NCBI GenBank assembly: GCA_946894095.1
Contig: OX335657.1
Span: forward strand, 6,324,001-6,388,000
Length of the DNA: 64,000 nt
Source: Incurvaria masculella
Taxonomy: Eukaryota; Arthropoda; Insecta; Lepidoptera; Incurvariidae
Direction: 5' to 3'
In this document: positions 1 to 11,174 of the stretch, one piece after another
Layout: each line of letters begins with the position of its first letter
Numbering within the stretch: the first letter of the stretch is position 1
Translations under genes and position numbers: made by a program
The notes under the pieces: model-generated
Told to the model about the DNA's origin: nothing
Databases searched by the model: none
The model's input: the letters and a program-made list of their open reading frames with translations, nothing else

Positions 1-924
1 AGAGATTCTGAAAACATATTATTATAGGCGGCGTCAACGGAACAAAGAATAATCGCAGAGCTTATGTCACGTCAAACGAATATTATGGGTTTATACGACT
101 TAATATTTAAAGTTGGTATTTGCATGAATCAATAACCAATCCATTAACTTATAAGGAAACACATATTTAAAGGCGTGATAATGCCTGATTGCATTTAGTT
201 CTATAAGGGCGTAAATTAAACCAAGTTTTATATATTTTTTAAATAACTAATACTTATTTTAGAAATTAAAAAAAGTGAAAGATGCATTGATGATCCGGCT
301 ATATTTGAAACCAAATACACTCATATTCTGCGTTCAAAGCATTCATCTATGCTAGTACTATAAAAAGGAAAGGTTGAATGCTCGTAAGAATGATGTACGT
401 ACTCTAGAAATAGCGAACTGAGAAACCACTCAAATACGATAAAAAATCATCTGTCAGAAACGTTTTCATAACGTTGACCGGATTTAGTTCTGTTGTTTAT
501 GTTTAAAAACCACGTTAGCACAACCCTATAATGAGTGGAGTATGGGTTCATGGTTTGTTAGAGCTGAATTACAATTTCGAATGCCGAGCTGGGGAATGAC
601 ATTTTCGGACCCTCCCCTTTGAACTTAATATTTTATCACTGTCTTTGTACCTTTCCGCCAATTTATTCCGCATTTCGGATCCTTGGGGTGGATTTTTTTT
701 TGTTTTACGAACGAAAAACACGAAAGGAGGATGGGCAAAAATGTATGAACTCTGGTAAAGCCCCCGATAGCAATGAATTATAAATCAATAGAAAGGTTAC
801 TTTATGTACATTACTATACACTGGTGCGCATGTTTTCAATTGTTGTCGGAATAATATCGTGTCATCGCAAAGTAAGATGCAGTACCTTTTTTTTTTGGTG
901 ATTTACAAAATGTACAGCATGATA
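1..924. other. No gene recognised
   Basis: AT-rich, apparently non-coding sequence. I see no long reading frame with codon structure, no RNA gene and no clear terminal repeats. It may be intronic or intergenic. Confidence 0.5.
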
Positions 925-1003
925 TAGAAAGTGGTGCGGGCATTTCATCCCAGACCTCTCGTATGCAAGGCAAATCCCCGCGCCATTAGGCTACGAGCCG
1001 CTC
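925..1003 (-). repeat. tRNA-headed SINE, head fragment
   Basis: The segment with GTGGTGC, CCCAGACCTCTCGTATGCAA and CCCCGCGCCATTAGGCTACG matches the head of the 400-bp SINE best preserved at 12843-13257. Read on the minus strand, the right end GCGGCTCGTAGCCTAATGG is a pol III box A-like sequence. Only the tRNA-like head and a little of the body remain. Confidence 0.75.
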
Positions 1004-2639
1004 AAAGCACATGAAAGCGACTCATCTGCTAAACTCAAAATACCCGAACAATTAAAACTAAACCAAGTAGTTAATTCAAAATGACAAAAATACGTTGCCA
1101 CACTAAACCCAGCCCCGACTGACAGATTCCCACAAAAGGCGCTGAAAAAAGGCCTACTCCAAAGGCATATTCTTACTTAATTACAGTCGCAAAGCTAACG
1201 CGCCAGCATTCAGGAGCTTTCCAGGTCAGAGCTTAAAGCACGCAAACTGTCGCCCCCAATTTGCAGCGGCCTTTGAATGTGTCGGGGCTAGCGAAATGTA
1301 TTCAGAAAACTTTCCCCGCGCGCTGTTTGCACCTTTCGAGTGCTTGCATTAGGCGTAAATGAGCGAGCTTGGCTGGTAAGGTGAAAGAGGAGATGAGAAA
1401 CAATTTGAATTTTGGTTATATTGTGCATGAAGTTGGGGTAAACTTTTCTGGGCTAGACAAAACTCGTGGCCACTTGATAACGAAAGTAAATGTGAATGTT
1501 TTGAGAGAGGAATGACACGACAGTGAAACATGTAAATAGTGCTTAAGTGGATAAAAACTTGCATTCTGTGTTTCAAATTCATAAAATGTCGGGACGTACT
1601 GATAAGTACATCAACGCAGATCAACTTTGAATATAAAAGTTGTTTCGGCATAGGATTAACGCATTATGAGAAGAAATATATTCTATGTAATTGCAGTAAT
1701 CTAAATTCGGATCACTTATAACTGATAACTTCAACAAAATAGTCCACGAAAATGACCTGACGTATCCTGAAACACCGGCAAATTAGGGGTAAAAATAAAC
1801 AGTTGCAAAAACAACTGTCCATTGATGACCTAAAAAAAGTTCTACTTTCTGAAGTTAAACTAATAACCAGGACATAAGGCAGTTTTATTAGAATTTTAAA
1901 AAGCTACATGTAGTCTCGTATGTAGTAATCAATAGTCAACATTATTTCCGTGTGCTCTGTATTACAGTTGGAAGGTTGCCTGAAAGAAATCACTCAATTC
2001 AATTCCGTTTTGTTAGATTTAATTGGTCTGTTCAAACACTTTATTGTTTCCATGACCAATGAGCAGTGGATTCAAACATATCTCGTCAGTGGATGGATTT
2101 AAGTACGTTGTTGGGAAGTTTGCATTGTGCAAAGCATCCAAAGGCATTGTTTTTTTTTAAATTTTGAAATGATTATTTGAACACTACAATCTATGTATGT
2201 GGGCAGCCCTAATTCAGCTATGGTAGTCGCTCATGTTTACTTGATAGAGAACCTTCTACCTCCAGTATCCATTATACAATTATCTATTTTGCCTTTAAAA
2301 TAAGGGACTAGCTCATGGAGGTCGATCTCGGTGGACTAGTAATACGAGTTTCGAAATTATCCAAAGGTTAATATAAAGTACCAATACCGTTCTATACCAG
2401 TGGATGAACATTTCCAGCATTCCATTAAAAGGCAGATCGGAACAATTTGTACCGTTAATGAGATTCATTTACATTGGAAAGGAATCCTCCATTTAATTTT
2501 ATATTGTGTGAGCATGTGTACATAAAATAAAGTGTCATTGCATTAATCTTTTACAGGAAACAAAACATGAACATTCTTGTTTACTTTACTGATTACACGG
2601 GTAAAACTAAATTCCTTTCATCGGAATTAATCTAAGCGA
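1004..2639. other. No gene recognised
   Basis: Mixed AT-rich sequence. The overlapping frames near 1349-1721 have no domain, splice or codon features and look spurious. No repeat was recognised. Confidence 0.45.
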
Positions 2640-2905
2640 AATGCCTTGGCACCCCGTTCGCTGGGATTTCGTCACCTTCGCACTCGGATAAACAAAATTC
2701 TATATCCCCCAACGGCGCGGCGCGTGAAGTAATTACGAAAATTAATTCCCACGACAGAAACGCAGCGCGAAATTTTAATCTCACTAATTACGATCAAACT
2801 CTCGAAGCGGGATCACGATTGTATCCCGACTGGTAGCGACTCGATTTGGTAACGAATAATAACGCCGTGCAGCGGAAATAGACCATGTGATATTTCGTTT
2901 GAACG
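2640..2905. promoter_or_regulatory. Candidate conserved non-coding patch
   Basis: The base composition rises sharply, with many CpGs (GGCGCGGCGCG at about 2715) interleaved with homeodomain-type ATTA/TAAT cores, such as GTAATTACG, TTAATTCCC and CTAATTACG. It lacks an open frame and resembles no repeat in the window. Unique CpG-rich sequence with clustered ATTA cores is typical of insect developmental enhancers, but that role is inference. Confidence 0.3.
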
Positions 2906-3515
2906 AAAAGTGCATATGGTGATATTGAAACAATGTATGTCAGCCTAGGAATGTGACAGAAATATTATGTAAAGGCAACATTTAGCGTTCCCCTGGCTTC
3001 TCTCCTACGGGGAAGCGGACTGGTGGTATATATGCTAGCATAATATATAAATAGCTTAAAAACCACGGAGTATAATTAACTGTGGAAACACGCGCACCGG
3101 ATTTAGAGATCGGGGGGTCTACTTATGGAGAGCTTACGTCAAACTCTACGTAGAAAAAAGGAGACATCTTTTTTTCTAAATAGAGTTTGACAGAACCGAA
3201 CACAAGGACTGTCGCTTTCGCTCCCCCGAGTCGATATGCATTTTTTTAAAGTCATTTATGACAGTTTATTTCTGAGATTTATAGATATTTTGAATGTTTT
3301 TTTTTAAAGTAGTCTCTCATTTATCTGTTTTTAGAAAATCGCTGATGCCCCGAGTGTAGGAGTTATTTTTTAGTTATTTTTTATACTTTTTCATAATATC
3401 TGTCATTAAAAAAAACTTAAATAACTCGAAAACTATTGATTTTAGACCCCCATTTCACGGGCTAAATTTGTTGCAAATTATCTCTAGAAGGAATGTATAT
3501 ATGTATATTTTTGTT
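2906..3515. other. No gene; contains a short foldback
   Basis: Mostly AT-rich. The only structure seen is a 54-nt imperfect hairpin at 3138-3191, listed separately. Confidence 0.5.
3138..3191. repeat. 54-nt foldback (hairpin)
   Basis: Perfect 11-nt arms GTCAAACTCTA (3138-3148) and TAGAGTTTGAC (3181-3191) enclose a second stem, TAGAAAAAAG against CTTTTTTTCTA. Together they form a long nearly continuous hairpin around GGAGACAT. It could be a tiny MITE remnant or a structured RNA precursor. Confidence 0.6.
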
Positions 3516-3775
3516 ATGCAACCTGACATGGATGGCTAATACCATACAACTACCGTTACGATATTAGCCCAATACACCACATTCCCGAAGGAATTAGGTG
3601 CCATGCAAGGACCTTCCCTTTATGAGCACGGCTACATTGAACTGAATGGAAAATACGGACAATTTTTCATTGCCGCTTCAACCATAGTTTCATCCAATGC
3701 GGTGGTACCAACCCGAGCGGGCTTAACCCTACCGCCTAGTAGGGGAAGGGGACCTACAGTTTTACAAATTACCAA
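3516..3775 (-). repeat. SINE copy, head-truncated
   Basis: Runs from ATGCAACCTGACATGG to the ACAGTTTTAC motif and matches the body of the SINE at 12843-13257 closely, for example CCGAAGGAATTAGGTGCCAT and TATGAGCACGGCTACATTGA. The tRNA-like head, which would lie to the right, is missing, so the copy is truncated at its head. The reading frames through it on both strands are repeat artefacts. Confidence 0.85.
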
Positions 3776-3834
3776 ACAGTCTGTATAAATGCGCTTGATG
3801 TCTGAGTTGCGTAGCGACAAGGAAGCGCAAGCAT

Positions 3835-3960
3835 TCGAGGCTGCCGACGTTTCGGTCGTCACGGCTCGATGAAGTCGGCGCGAGTCGGTCGCGCCCGCGC
3901 GCTGACGTCACTCGTCACACGGCGCCATGTGACGTCATTAAACCACACACGGCTCAGCTG
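3835..3960. promoter_or_regulatory. CpG-rich patch with paired CRE sites
   Basis: Two perfect CRE palindromes TGACGTCA occur at 3903-3910 and 3930-3937, 27 bp apart, as part of an inverted arrangement around GGCGCC. The surrounding sequence is strongly CpG-rich, unlike the AT-rich flanks. CRE palindromes bind CREB/ATF-type bZIP factors; use in this genome is inference. Confidence 0.4.
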
Positions 3961-4889
3961 CCGTTGTTTTCTGTCAAATTGAGGCCTACAATAGATATGA
4001 ATGTTTGTAGAATGTATAGGAGTCGGTGAAAATGTAACGGCTGTCTGGTAATACGCAATTGGACCAACCGGCAGACCTTATTTAAAATTACATGATATTT
4101 AAAACTTTTGGAAAAAAATACACTTTTCACATTATGATGAGATAAGAATAGAGATAGATAGAAACTAGATTGCAAATACTCAAGACAAGCGGAAACTAGT
4201 TTGAATTAAGTTGAAGAAGAAAATATATATCCGTTTCCGTACTTCAGCCGTCATATTGCTTTTTTAGTTTATTTGTTCACTTCCGAATATTCGCTGACAT
4301 ACATATGTGTAACAGCAATTTGCGGTTTAATTTTAGATTTGGTATTATGTATTAATACCTGTTCATTACCGAAATGTCTGAATAGCTAGAAAACGGTGTA
4401 TTCAAAATGTTTTGCATATTTATTAAATTTGTATGCCTTAATTACGACGAGGCAAATAATAGTAACCATAGATTATTAAACCTGTTGTAGAGAAATTCAA
4501 TATGAATATTTCGCTGTTTATGATTTACCGCTCCCAATGTCCAGCCTTGCGCTTGGAGACGTTGTTCCCACTAAACATCGGGAGGTCTTGCCACCCCAGC
4601 ATACGACTTAGCTACGTTCAATGGCGATGGCTTTTAATAAAGACTTGAAAGTTTATAGAGTTGTCGGCATGGAGGTGAAGAATGTATAGAGAAATAATTT
4701 CCATACGAGCGCGCAAAAAATGACGCCACGCGACTTACAACATTATATCGCCGTACACATTTGGAGCACAGTGATGAAAACGGAGAAAAATCAAATTTGT
4801 AGTCTCCCTAATTGGAAGGTAAACTGATAAAGATTAGAATTATTTTTCAATAAACCAGATGGTCGTTACGTCATTCTTCATTCGTAATG
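3961..4889. other. No gene recognised
   Basis: AT-rich sequence with no coding, RNA or repeat structure that I can support. Confidence 0.5.
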
Positions 4890-5250
4890 ATGCATTCAGC
4901 GAGTGCCGAAACCAAAGAATATATGCCGAAACAAAGGCCAAATTCCTCCGGCGGCACAATTGACGTGCCGACACTTATTTAGTTCCATCCGTTTTCCCGT
5001 TATTTCTTCACCTCCATGGTTGTCGGTCGATGTCCCCGCATTGTGGTCGACCTATGGTGCCCGCGGTGCGAGTACGCGGAAGGCGTGGAGGCAGAGGGGG
5101 AGGGGAGGGAGACGCGCGATGCGCTCGTGCCGGATGCTGAAGGCGGGGCGGGTCGGTGGCGGCGCGGTTCGGTCGCAGACGGCACGACATTCGAGTGAAT
5201 CACTGCGACCGCCGACGAACAAGGATCATTTGCTCTCGCAACTAATTATG
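4890..5250. promoter_or_regulatory. CpG-rich island, unique sequence
   Basis: A short island of high GC and CpG density (GCCCGCGGTGCGAGTACGCG region) is open in several frames on both strands at once. That is expected from GC richness rather than coding. No known protein motif is visible in any frame. It ends in an ATTA-containing stretch, CAACTAATTATG. It may be a regulatory element or an unrecognised exon. Confidence 0.25.
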
Positions 5251-5447
5251 TAGACATTGCAGCACGGTGCATGCTGTAGGATCATGTTATGGTTTAGTTG
5301 GGCATCATGTAAGACGTACTAGCTACTTACAAGATATTATTTCGTTGCTGAATAGTTTCGATAGCTTGTCATGGAGCTAACTTTGGTCGAATTTGTTTAA
5401 ATAACAAGAGAAGTGATTTAAGACTACTGCGATTGACACATGGGGTA

Positions 5448-5576
5448 GAGTGTACCATCTCTGGTTATTGTTATAATTATGCTTAATATAGATCCGTAAT
5501 TATTTCTCGGCTGAAGAAGAATGAAGGTAGATCTATTATAACTGTACCTTAAACATTAACTAGAGATGGTGCACTC
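5448..5576. mobile_element. 129-bp MITE, TA-flanked (copy 1)
   Basis: Terminal inverted repeats begin GAGTGTACCATCTCTGGTTA and end in the complement, ACTAGAGATGGTGCACTC. The element is flanked by TA dinucleotides at 5446-5447 and 5577-5578, as expected for Tc1/mariner-type target sites. A second copy of the same length lies at 51669-51797. The interior has no coding capacity, so it would need a transposase from elsewhere. Confidence 0.85.
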
Positions 5577-5823
5577 TAAGAATTGCTCACTCGCGCCTAT
5601 CACAAAGTCACCTGTTTCAATAAGGTTGCACTTAGATGCTCAGAATTACCACCGAATATATAAACGCATTGCTACGGAGGTAAAAATGAGATTTAGATGA
5701 AAACAAACGTTGCACCACGGTAGATATACCGCGCAGTAATGCTACGCGAAGCTTCTTTCCCCTTTGTATATTTTGCAGTAATACATTCATAGTCGTATGG
5801 TTTTCATGTTATCGGTAATAATA

Positions 5824-6876
5824 GGTCGGGGAAAAAGTCTTTTCGCATTATAGTATGTATGAACTTGTTATAAAATCTCTTTGGCTATACTATTTGTATC
5901 TGGCTGGTTTTGGTATCATTGAAAGTTTAAATTTTAAAGAACATAATTCCAAATTCAAATTAGGAAAATGTGTGATTCTCATTTGTTTTTCGTACTGTCA
6001 AAATGAGTGAATCTAATGAAGAAATTCGATACATTTTAAAATTTTACTACAAAAAAGGTAAAAATGCAACGCAAGCCGCGAAAAAAATTTGCGATGTTTA
6101 TGGACCTAGTGCAGTGTCTGTGAGAGTATCACAAATTTGGTTTAAGCGTTTTCAATCCGGAAATTTTGATGTCAAAGATGCACGTCGCTCTGGTCGCCCT
6201 ATTACGGATAAAATGGATGCCATTTTTGAAAAAGTGGAGCAAGATCGGCATATCAGTAGTTACGACGTAGCTGAAGAACTAAGAATTGACCACAAAACAG
6301 TTTTGGCGCATTTGAAAAAAACTGGGTACACAAAAAAGCTCGATATTTGGGTACCTCACGAGCTCACTGAAAGAAACCTAATGAACCGTGTACTCATTTG
6401 TGATTCTTTATTACGACGTAATGAAACCGAACCATTTTTGAAGAAGCTGATAACTGGTGATGAAAAGTGGATCACGTACGACAAGAACGTGCGAAAAAAG
6501 TCGTGGTCAAAGGCCGGTCAAGCTTCACAGACTGAGGCGAAACCCGGGTTAACTCGCAACAAGGTGATGCTGTGTGTGTGGTGGGATTGGAAGGGCATTA
6601 TTCATTATGAGCTGTTACCACCAGGCAGGACCATCGATTCTGAACTCTACTGCGAACAACTGATGAGATTAAAGCAAGAAGTTGAGAGAAAGCGGCCGGA
6701 ATTAATCAACAGAAGGGGTGTGGTTTTTCATCATGATAACGCTAGACCTCACACATCTTTAGCCACTCAGCAAAAACTAAGAGAGTTTGGCTGGGAGGTG
6801 TTAATGCATCCGCCGTATAGTCCTGACCTTGCACCTTCAGATTTCCACCTGTTTAGGTCTCTTCAGAATTCTTTAG
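5824..6876 (+). mobile_element. Mariner element, 3'-truncated
   Basis: Starts at GGTCGGGGAAAAAGTCTTTT after a TA and matches the full mariner at 44173 up to CTTTAG at 6876, with about eight differences over roughly 1050 bp by my count. The sequence then diverges abruptly. The last part of the transposase gene and the 3' terminal repeat are absent, so this copy cannot be mobilised as a normal two-ended element. The high identity indicates recent activity of the family. Confidence 0.95.
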
Positions 6877-6920
6877 CCTCCGTGAAACTCCGCTTCAAAA
6901 ATATTTCACCCTCATGGTAA
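6003..6920 (+). pseudogene. Truncated mariner transposase (chimeric C-terminus)
   Basis: A 305-codon frame whose first 291 residues match the mariner transposase at 44352-45377. It retains the N-terminal helix-turn-helix region, the WVPHEL linker motif (116-121) and the catalytic DDD triad (D153, D245, D280). Relative to the full copy it has S43, K70, R94, K166 and E178. The element breaks after residue 291, so the final 14 residues come from flanking sequence and the normal last 50 residues are lost. It is probably not a working transposase, although a truncated DNA-binding product could act as an inhibitor if expressed; that is speculation. Confidence 0.93.
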
Positions 6921-7488
6921 AAAATCACACTTGCAAGCGATATTTTGGAGAACAATTACTAGACATATACATACGCACAATTATTATACTTAGAATGGAT
7001 TTCGAATCGTATAATCAACATGGCGCCTCATCTAACATTGAGGTAAACACGCAAACGTTTGAGCTCAGCAGTCGGCGTTTGATTGCTCTTGTACTCAATT
7101 AGTTACAGTCATGTCGATACATACGTTGAAATATCATTCATCGTTTATCACCTGTATGTTTCATCCAAATGACATGTGTATTGTGTATTTAGTTCTGATC
7201 ATACAATTGAATATATTTTCTATATTATCGTGAACCCAAAAATCTGGGTATTAAAAGTTGTATTCCAAGGCAGTTGAAAATTTGCGAGTACATTATTACA
7301 ACATCCTTAGGATAAAAGTTCTTACTATATTACAAACGTTAAACATTGGATATTTTGACGACTTTTCAATTTCAACAGGAGTCTCGCTTTAAAACAATGG
7401 CTGGGTATCTCCGATTAAGAAAATCTTCGATTTTTTGGTATTTTTATGGAACAACAAACGAATGATCAAAACCACACATAGTGTCATG
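6877..7488. other. No gene recognised
   Basis: AT-rich sequence beyond the mariner breakpoint. No 3' mariner inverted repeat was found here, so the break is a real truncation and not a short internal deletion. Confidence 0.5.
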
Positions 7489-7705
7489 TGAGCCCAACAC
7501 ACCAAATGGAAATTAGATGCCATACCATGACCATAGGTTTTACACCCCTGCTCCTACATGGCTACGCCGTCGGTGGCTTCGACCATGTCGGTGGCAAAAT
7601 TGGTACTATACCGATATGTACACCTAGTATGTAAAGAATGAAACTTACAGTGTCACGTGGAATCCGAATCTTAAACGACACATCGCTTTGGTTACATACC
7701 ATACC
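7489..7705 (-). repeat. Highly degenerate SINE copy
   Basis: Segments such as GCCCAACACACCA, TTAGATGCCATACCATGACC, GCTTCGACCATG and CACGTGGAATCCGAATC follow the same order as the body of the SINE at 12843-13257. Divergence is high, so this would be an old copy. Confidence 0.5.
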
Positions 7706-7768
7706 AATGAAATTGAGACGTAGCACATGAAATGAAATTGTGATGCAGTACATAATTTTATGTTTAAA

Positions 7769-8687
7769 CTAGCTGCGGTACCCGGCTCCGCTCGGGTTAG
7801 CGTCGGCTAAATTATTTCATGGATAAAAAGTATCCGACATGGCTGATCCAAAATAGGGTCAAACTGGTCCAGGACAATGTATCCATCTACCAAATTTAAT
7901 CAAGATCGTTCGAGATGAAATAGCATGATTTATTGAGAAATATCCAATTATTCCCATTTAGAGCTTCGTTGACATTTGGTGGCAATTTAAAAAAAAGCAT
8001 TTGCCGCCAGAACCTTTCTGCACTTGCACTGCAACATTGTTTACCTAGTAAGTAAGTAAAGTGTAATGTAGGTAAGTTTTTGCGTGGACTCCAACCCACA
8101 GCTAGCCTCAACATCGAAAACAGTAACCCATCTCGAACCTGACTGCTCCCAGAGATCCTATACATTGATAAAATACGCACATAAATCGAGTTAGTGGTTC
8201 GCAAGTTATAAGAATTTAACACTCTCTACTCACCCTTCAGGTAATGAAGCGTTATATTATGTAGTCTATAAGTATTGAGTAGAATCAGGCTAGACGTAGA
8301 TACAATCCGCATCTAAATCGAGTAATTGGTTCTCAAGGATTTTGCCAAGTAGTCCTAAAGTTGCGGGAAATACCAAGCCGTACCCGCCCCCCCCTCCCCG
8401 CACCCGCCCTCGTCGGACCGCCCGCCCCTCCCCCGGCCCCGCTCCCCCTGGTGTGAAGTAGCGCTACCGGCATCGTTTTCGCAGCCCCGTGAAAGTTCTA
8501 AAGCCCATGGGCACAATATGTTTATAAATTGTAGCCTATGTGTTATTCTGATGTATAAGCTATATTATTGTAAAGTTTCATTAAAATCCATTCAGTAGTT
8601 TTTACGTGAAAGAGTAACAAACATCCATCCATCCATCCATCCACCCATCCATTATTACAAACATTCCCCTTTATAATATTTATTAGA
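7769..8687 (-). mobile_element. Non-autonomous Helitron, copy A
   Basis: Read on the minus strand, it opens at 8687 with TCTAATAAATATTATAAAGG after an A. It ends at 7769 with a GC hairpin (ACCCG...CGGGT) followed by CAGCTAG and then T, the Helitron signature of 5' TC, 3' hairpin plus CTRR, inserted between A and T. It contains a (CATC)n tract near the 5' end (8625-8651) and a C-rich tract (about 8388-8452). There is no Rep/helicase coding. Copy B at 9994-11107 is in the opposite orientation. Confidence 0.85.
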
Positions 8688-9993
8688 TTAGATTTATCTG
8701 AAGGAGATCTACGAATGATAATCGGTTCGAAGTATCATTTTCGAAATGTAAATAAATAAGTTTCCCGTAAAATAAACTTCTGAGAGTACGAAATAATTCC
8801 ATTATTTATTTACTAACTCAATTCAGACGATAAAATTTAACAGATGTTTTAATATATACTGTGTAATTAGTGATACATCAATTATAAGTACACAACATAC
8901 GTTAGTACACATATTTTGACAATTTTAGTGATAGTTTAGGTTAGGTTGTAATGTAAAAGGTTTGTCTTCAAGAGATGAAGACAAGTTGTTATTTAAATCG
9001 ATATGATTAAAAAAAAGAGGTGAAATTGTTGTTGCAAAACATTACCAGTAAATAGCTCGTTTCATATAAGTAAAGTAATTAAGAAAATAAAGTAATTAAA
9101 GTGAGGAATGTAAGTAAAATGAGAAGAGTATTAAATTGAGTTTATTGTTTATTCATCATCTATAGATTTGTCATATTCTATCATTAGCCAGTTCGACAAT
9201 CCCAGCGAAAAAGAACTGTCAAGAAACTCCGCTGCTTTCTTTTTCAACGTCCACTTAGTCTAAGTTTACAAAAGTATTTAGAATCACAGGTAAAACACTA
9301 AATTAATATGAATTGACGAATGTCAACAATTCATGTCATATGCAACTGTTCATGACAAATATCAGTTTCTTTGTAAAGACCATGCCCGCTATCTAACACG
9401 TTGCCAATTGTAGCAACATCTAAGTAAAGAATTTAATGCTTAGAATTTACGTTTATGTAGGTATCTATTTAAGATTTTGTTTTTGGGTCGCGAGGACTAT
9501 TTTTATGGTTCTTCTAGATTACGGAGCACGCGGGTACATGGTCTAAGATTACTAATTACCTACTTCAATTCCATGATTCTTCATCGGCTCCGCTCATGAA
9601 TCTCTGTGTACAAATATTTGACATAAGACTGATTTAACTATACATATCCAGCGTTTACGCTTTTCTCAATTAAATACTTAACACATCCTAACTTGGTCCG
9701 GAAAATATTGTTCAAAGTAAAATGTTAATTCAATATTAGAAATCACTAGCGAAACTCCAACACAAACGAGACAAAGTTATTATCGAGGCCTAAAATCAAC
9801 AACGAATCTATTTACTCCAACCATCTGTCGGCTTATTCTATAAATCATTAACCGTCATAAAAATATTTGAAGTAATAATTTACCATTGGTTTGCATAAAA
9901 TATTTACGGATATTCTCCCAACGAAAATTATATAAACCTTGAGTAATATGAACACTCAAGCCTCAGTAACTTGATGACACGTCAAATCAAATA
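8688..9993. other. Spacer between inverted Helitrons; no gene
   Basis: About 1.3 kb of AT-rich DNA between the 5' ends of the two Helitrons. No coding, RNA or repeat feature was recognised. If the two Helitrons pair, this is the loop of a large foldback. Confidence 0.5.
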
Positions 9994-11107
9994 TCTAATA
10001 AATATTATAAAGGGGAAAGTTTGTAATAATGGATGGATGGATGTTTGTTACTCTTTCACGTAAAAACTACTGAATGGATTCTAATGAAACTTTACAATAA
10101 TATAGCTTATACATCAGAAAAACACATAGGCTACAATTTATGTGCCCATGGGCTTTAGAACTTTCACGGGGCTGCGAAAACGATGCAGGGCGATACTTCA
10201 CACTAGGGGGAGAGGAGCCGGGGGCGGTGGCGGGGAGCGGCGGCGGGGGGAGGGCAGACGTCGTGACTGTTTGGTGTCCGTTTGGCGAATTTTCAAGGCA
10301 CTAGCGATTTGTAAAACTTAGTAAATGTACATTTAACTACCCGGGAATTAGGATTGGCTAAATATAATTCAGTTCCGCTTACGCTAAGATGGGGCTGTCA
10401 TACAAACTGCAATGCTATGCACGGCTCGGCTTTGCGGCGGCAGCGCTTACTTTTACTGAAGTACGGCTTGGTATTTCCTGCAACTTTAGGACTACTTGGC
10501 ATCACGCTAAATCGCCGGAGGAGCGACCAACAGAATAAAATCCTTGAGAACCAATTACTCGATTTAGATGTGCATTGTATCTACGTCTAGCCTGATTCTA
10601 CTAAAAACTTATAGATTACATAATATAACGCTTCATTACCAGAAGGGTAAGTAGTGAGTCTTAAAGTCTTATAACATGCGAACCACTTACCTTATTTATA
10701 TGCGTATTTTATCAATGTATAGCATCTCTGGGAGCAGTCAGGTTTGAGATGGGTTACTGTTTTCGATGTTGAGGCTGGCTGTGGGTTGGAGTCCACGCAA
10801 AACTTACCTACGTTACACGTTACTTACTAGGTAAGCAATGTAGCAGTGAAAGTGCAGAAAGGTTCTCGCGGCAAATGTTTTTTTTTTAAATAGCCACCAA
10901 ACGTCAACGAAGCTCTAAATGGGAATTATTGGATGTTTCTCATTAAATCATGCTATTTCGGCTCGAACGATCTTGATTAAATTTGGTACATGGATACATT
11001 GTCCTGGACCAGTTTGACCCTATTTTGGACCAGTCATGTGGGCTACTTTTTATCCATGAGATAATTTAGCCGACACTAACCCGAGCTGAGCCGGGTACCG
11101 CAGCTAG
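9994..11107 (+). mobile_element. Non-autonomous Helitron, copy B
   Basis: Opens TCTAATAAATATTATAAAGG after A and closes with hairpin ACCCG...CGGGT (11079-11096), then CAGCTAG followed by T. It shares most of its length with copy A, including GGATGGATGG repeats, GCTGCGAAAACGATGC and the CTGGACCAGTTTGACCC segment. Its purine-rich GC tract (10206-10256) is the complement of the C-rich tract in copy A. No helicase is encoded. An open frame at 10354-10590 lies in shared Helitron sequence and has no recognisable domain. Confidence 0.85.
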
Positions 11108-11174
11108 TTACATTATATTTATTTAAAAGTGTGGACGTTACGCAAGCGAACGATGATGGAATTATACAATAATA

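Noticed and set aside
3603..3862. Recurring short protein with GPSLYEHGYIEL seen near 3603, 12903 and 29188
   Set aside because: It lies within the body of the SINE; the frame is broken differently in each copy and the SINE is non-coding.
4903..5253. 116-codon plus-strand protein
   Set aside because: A GC-rich island open in four overlapping frames with arginine/serine-rich low complexity and no domain.
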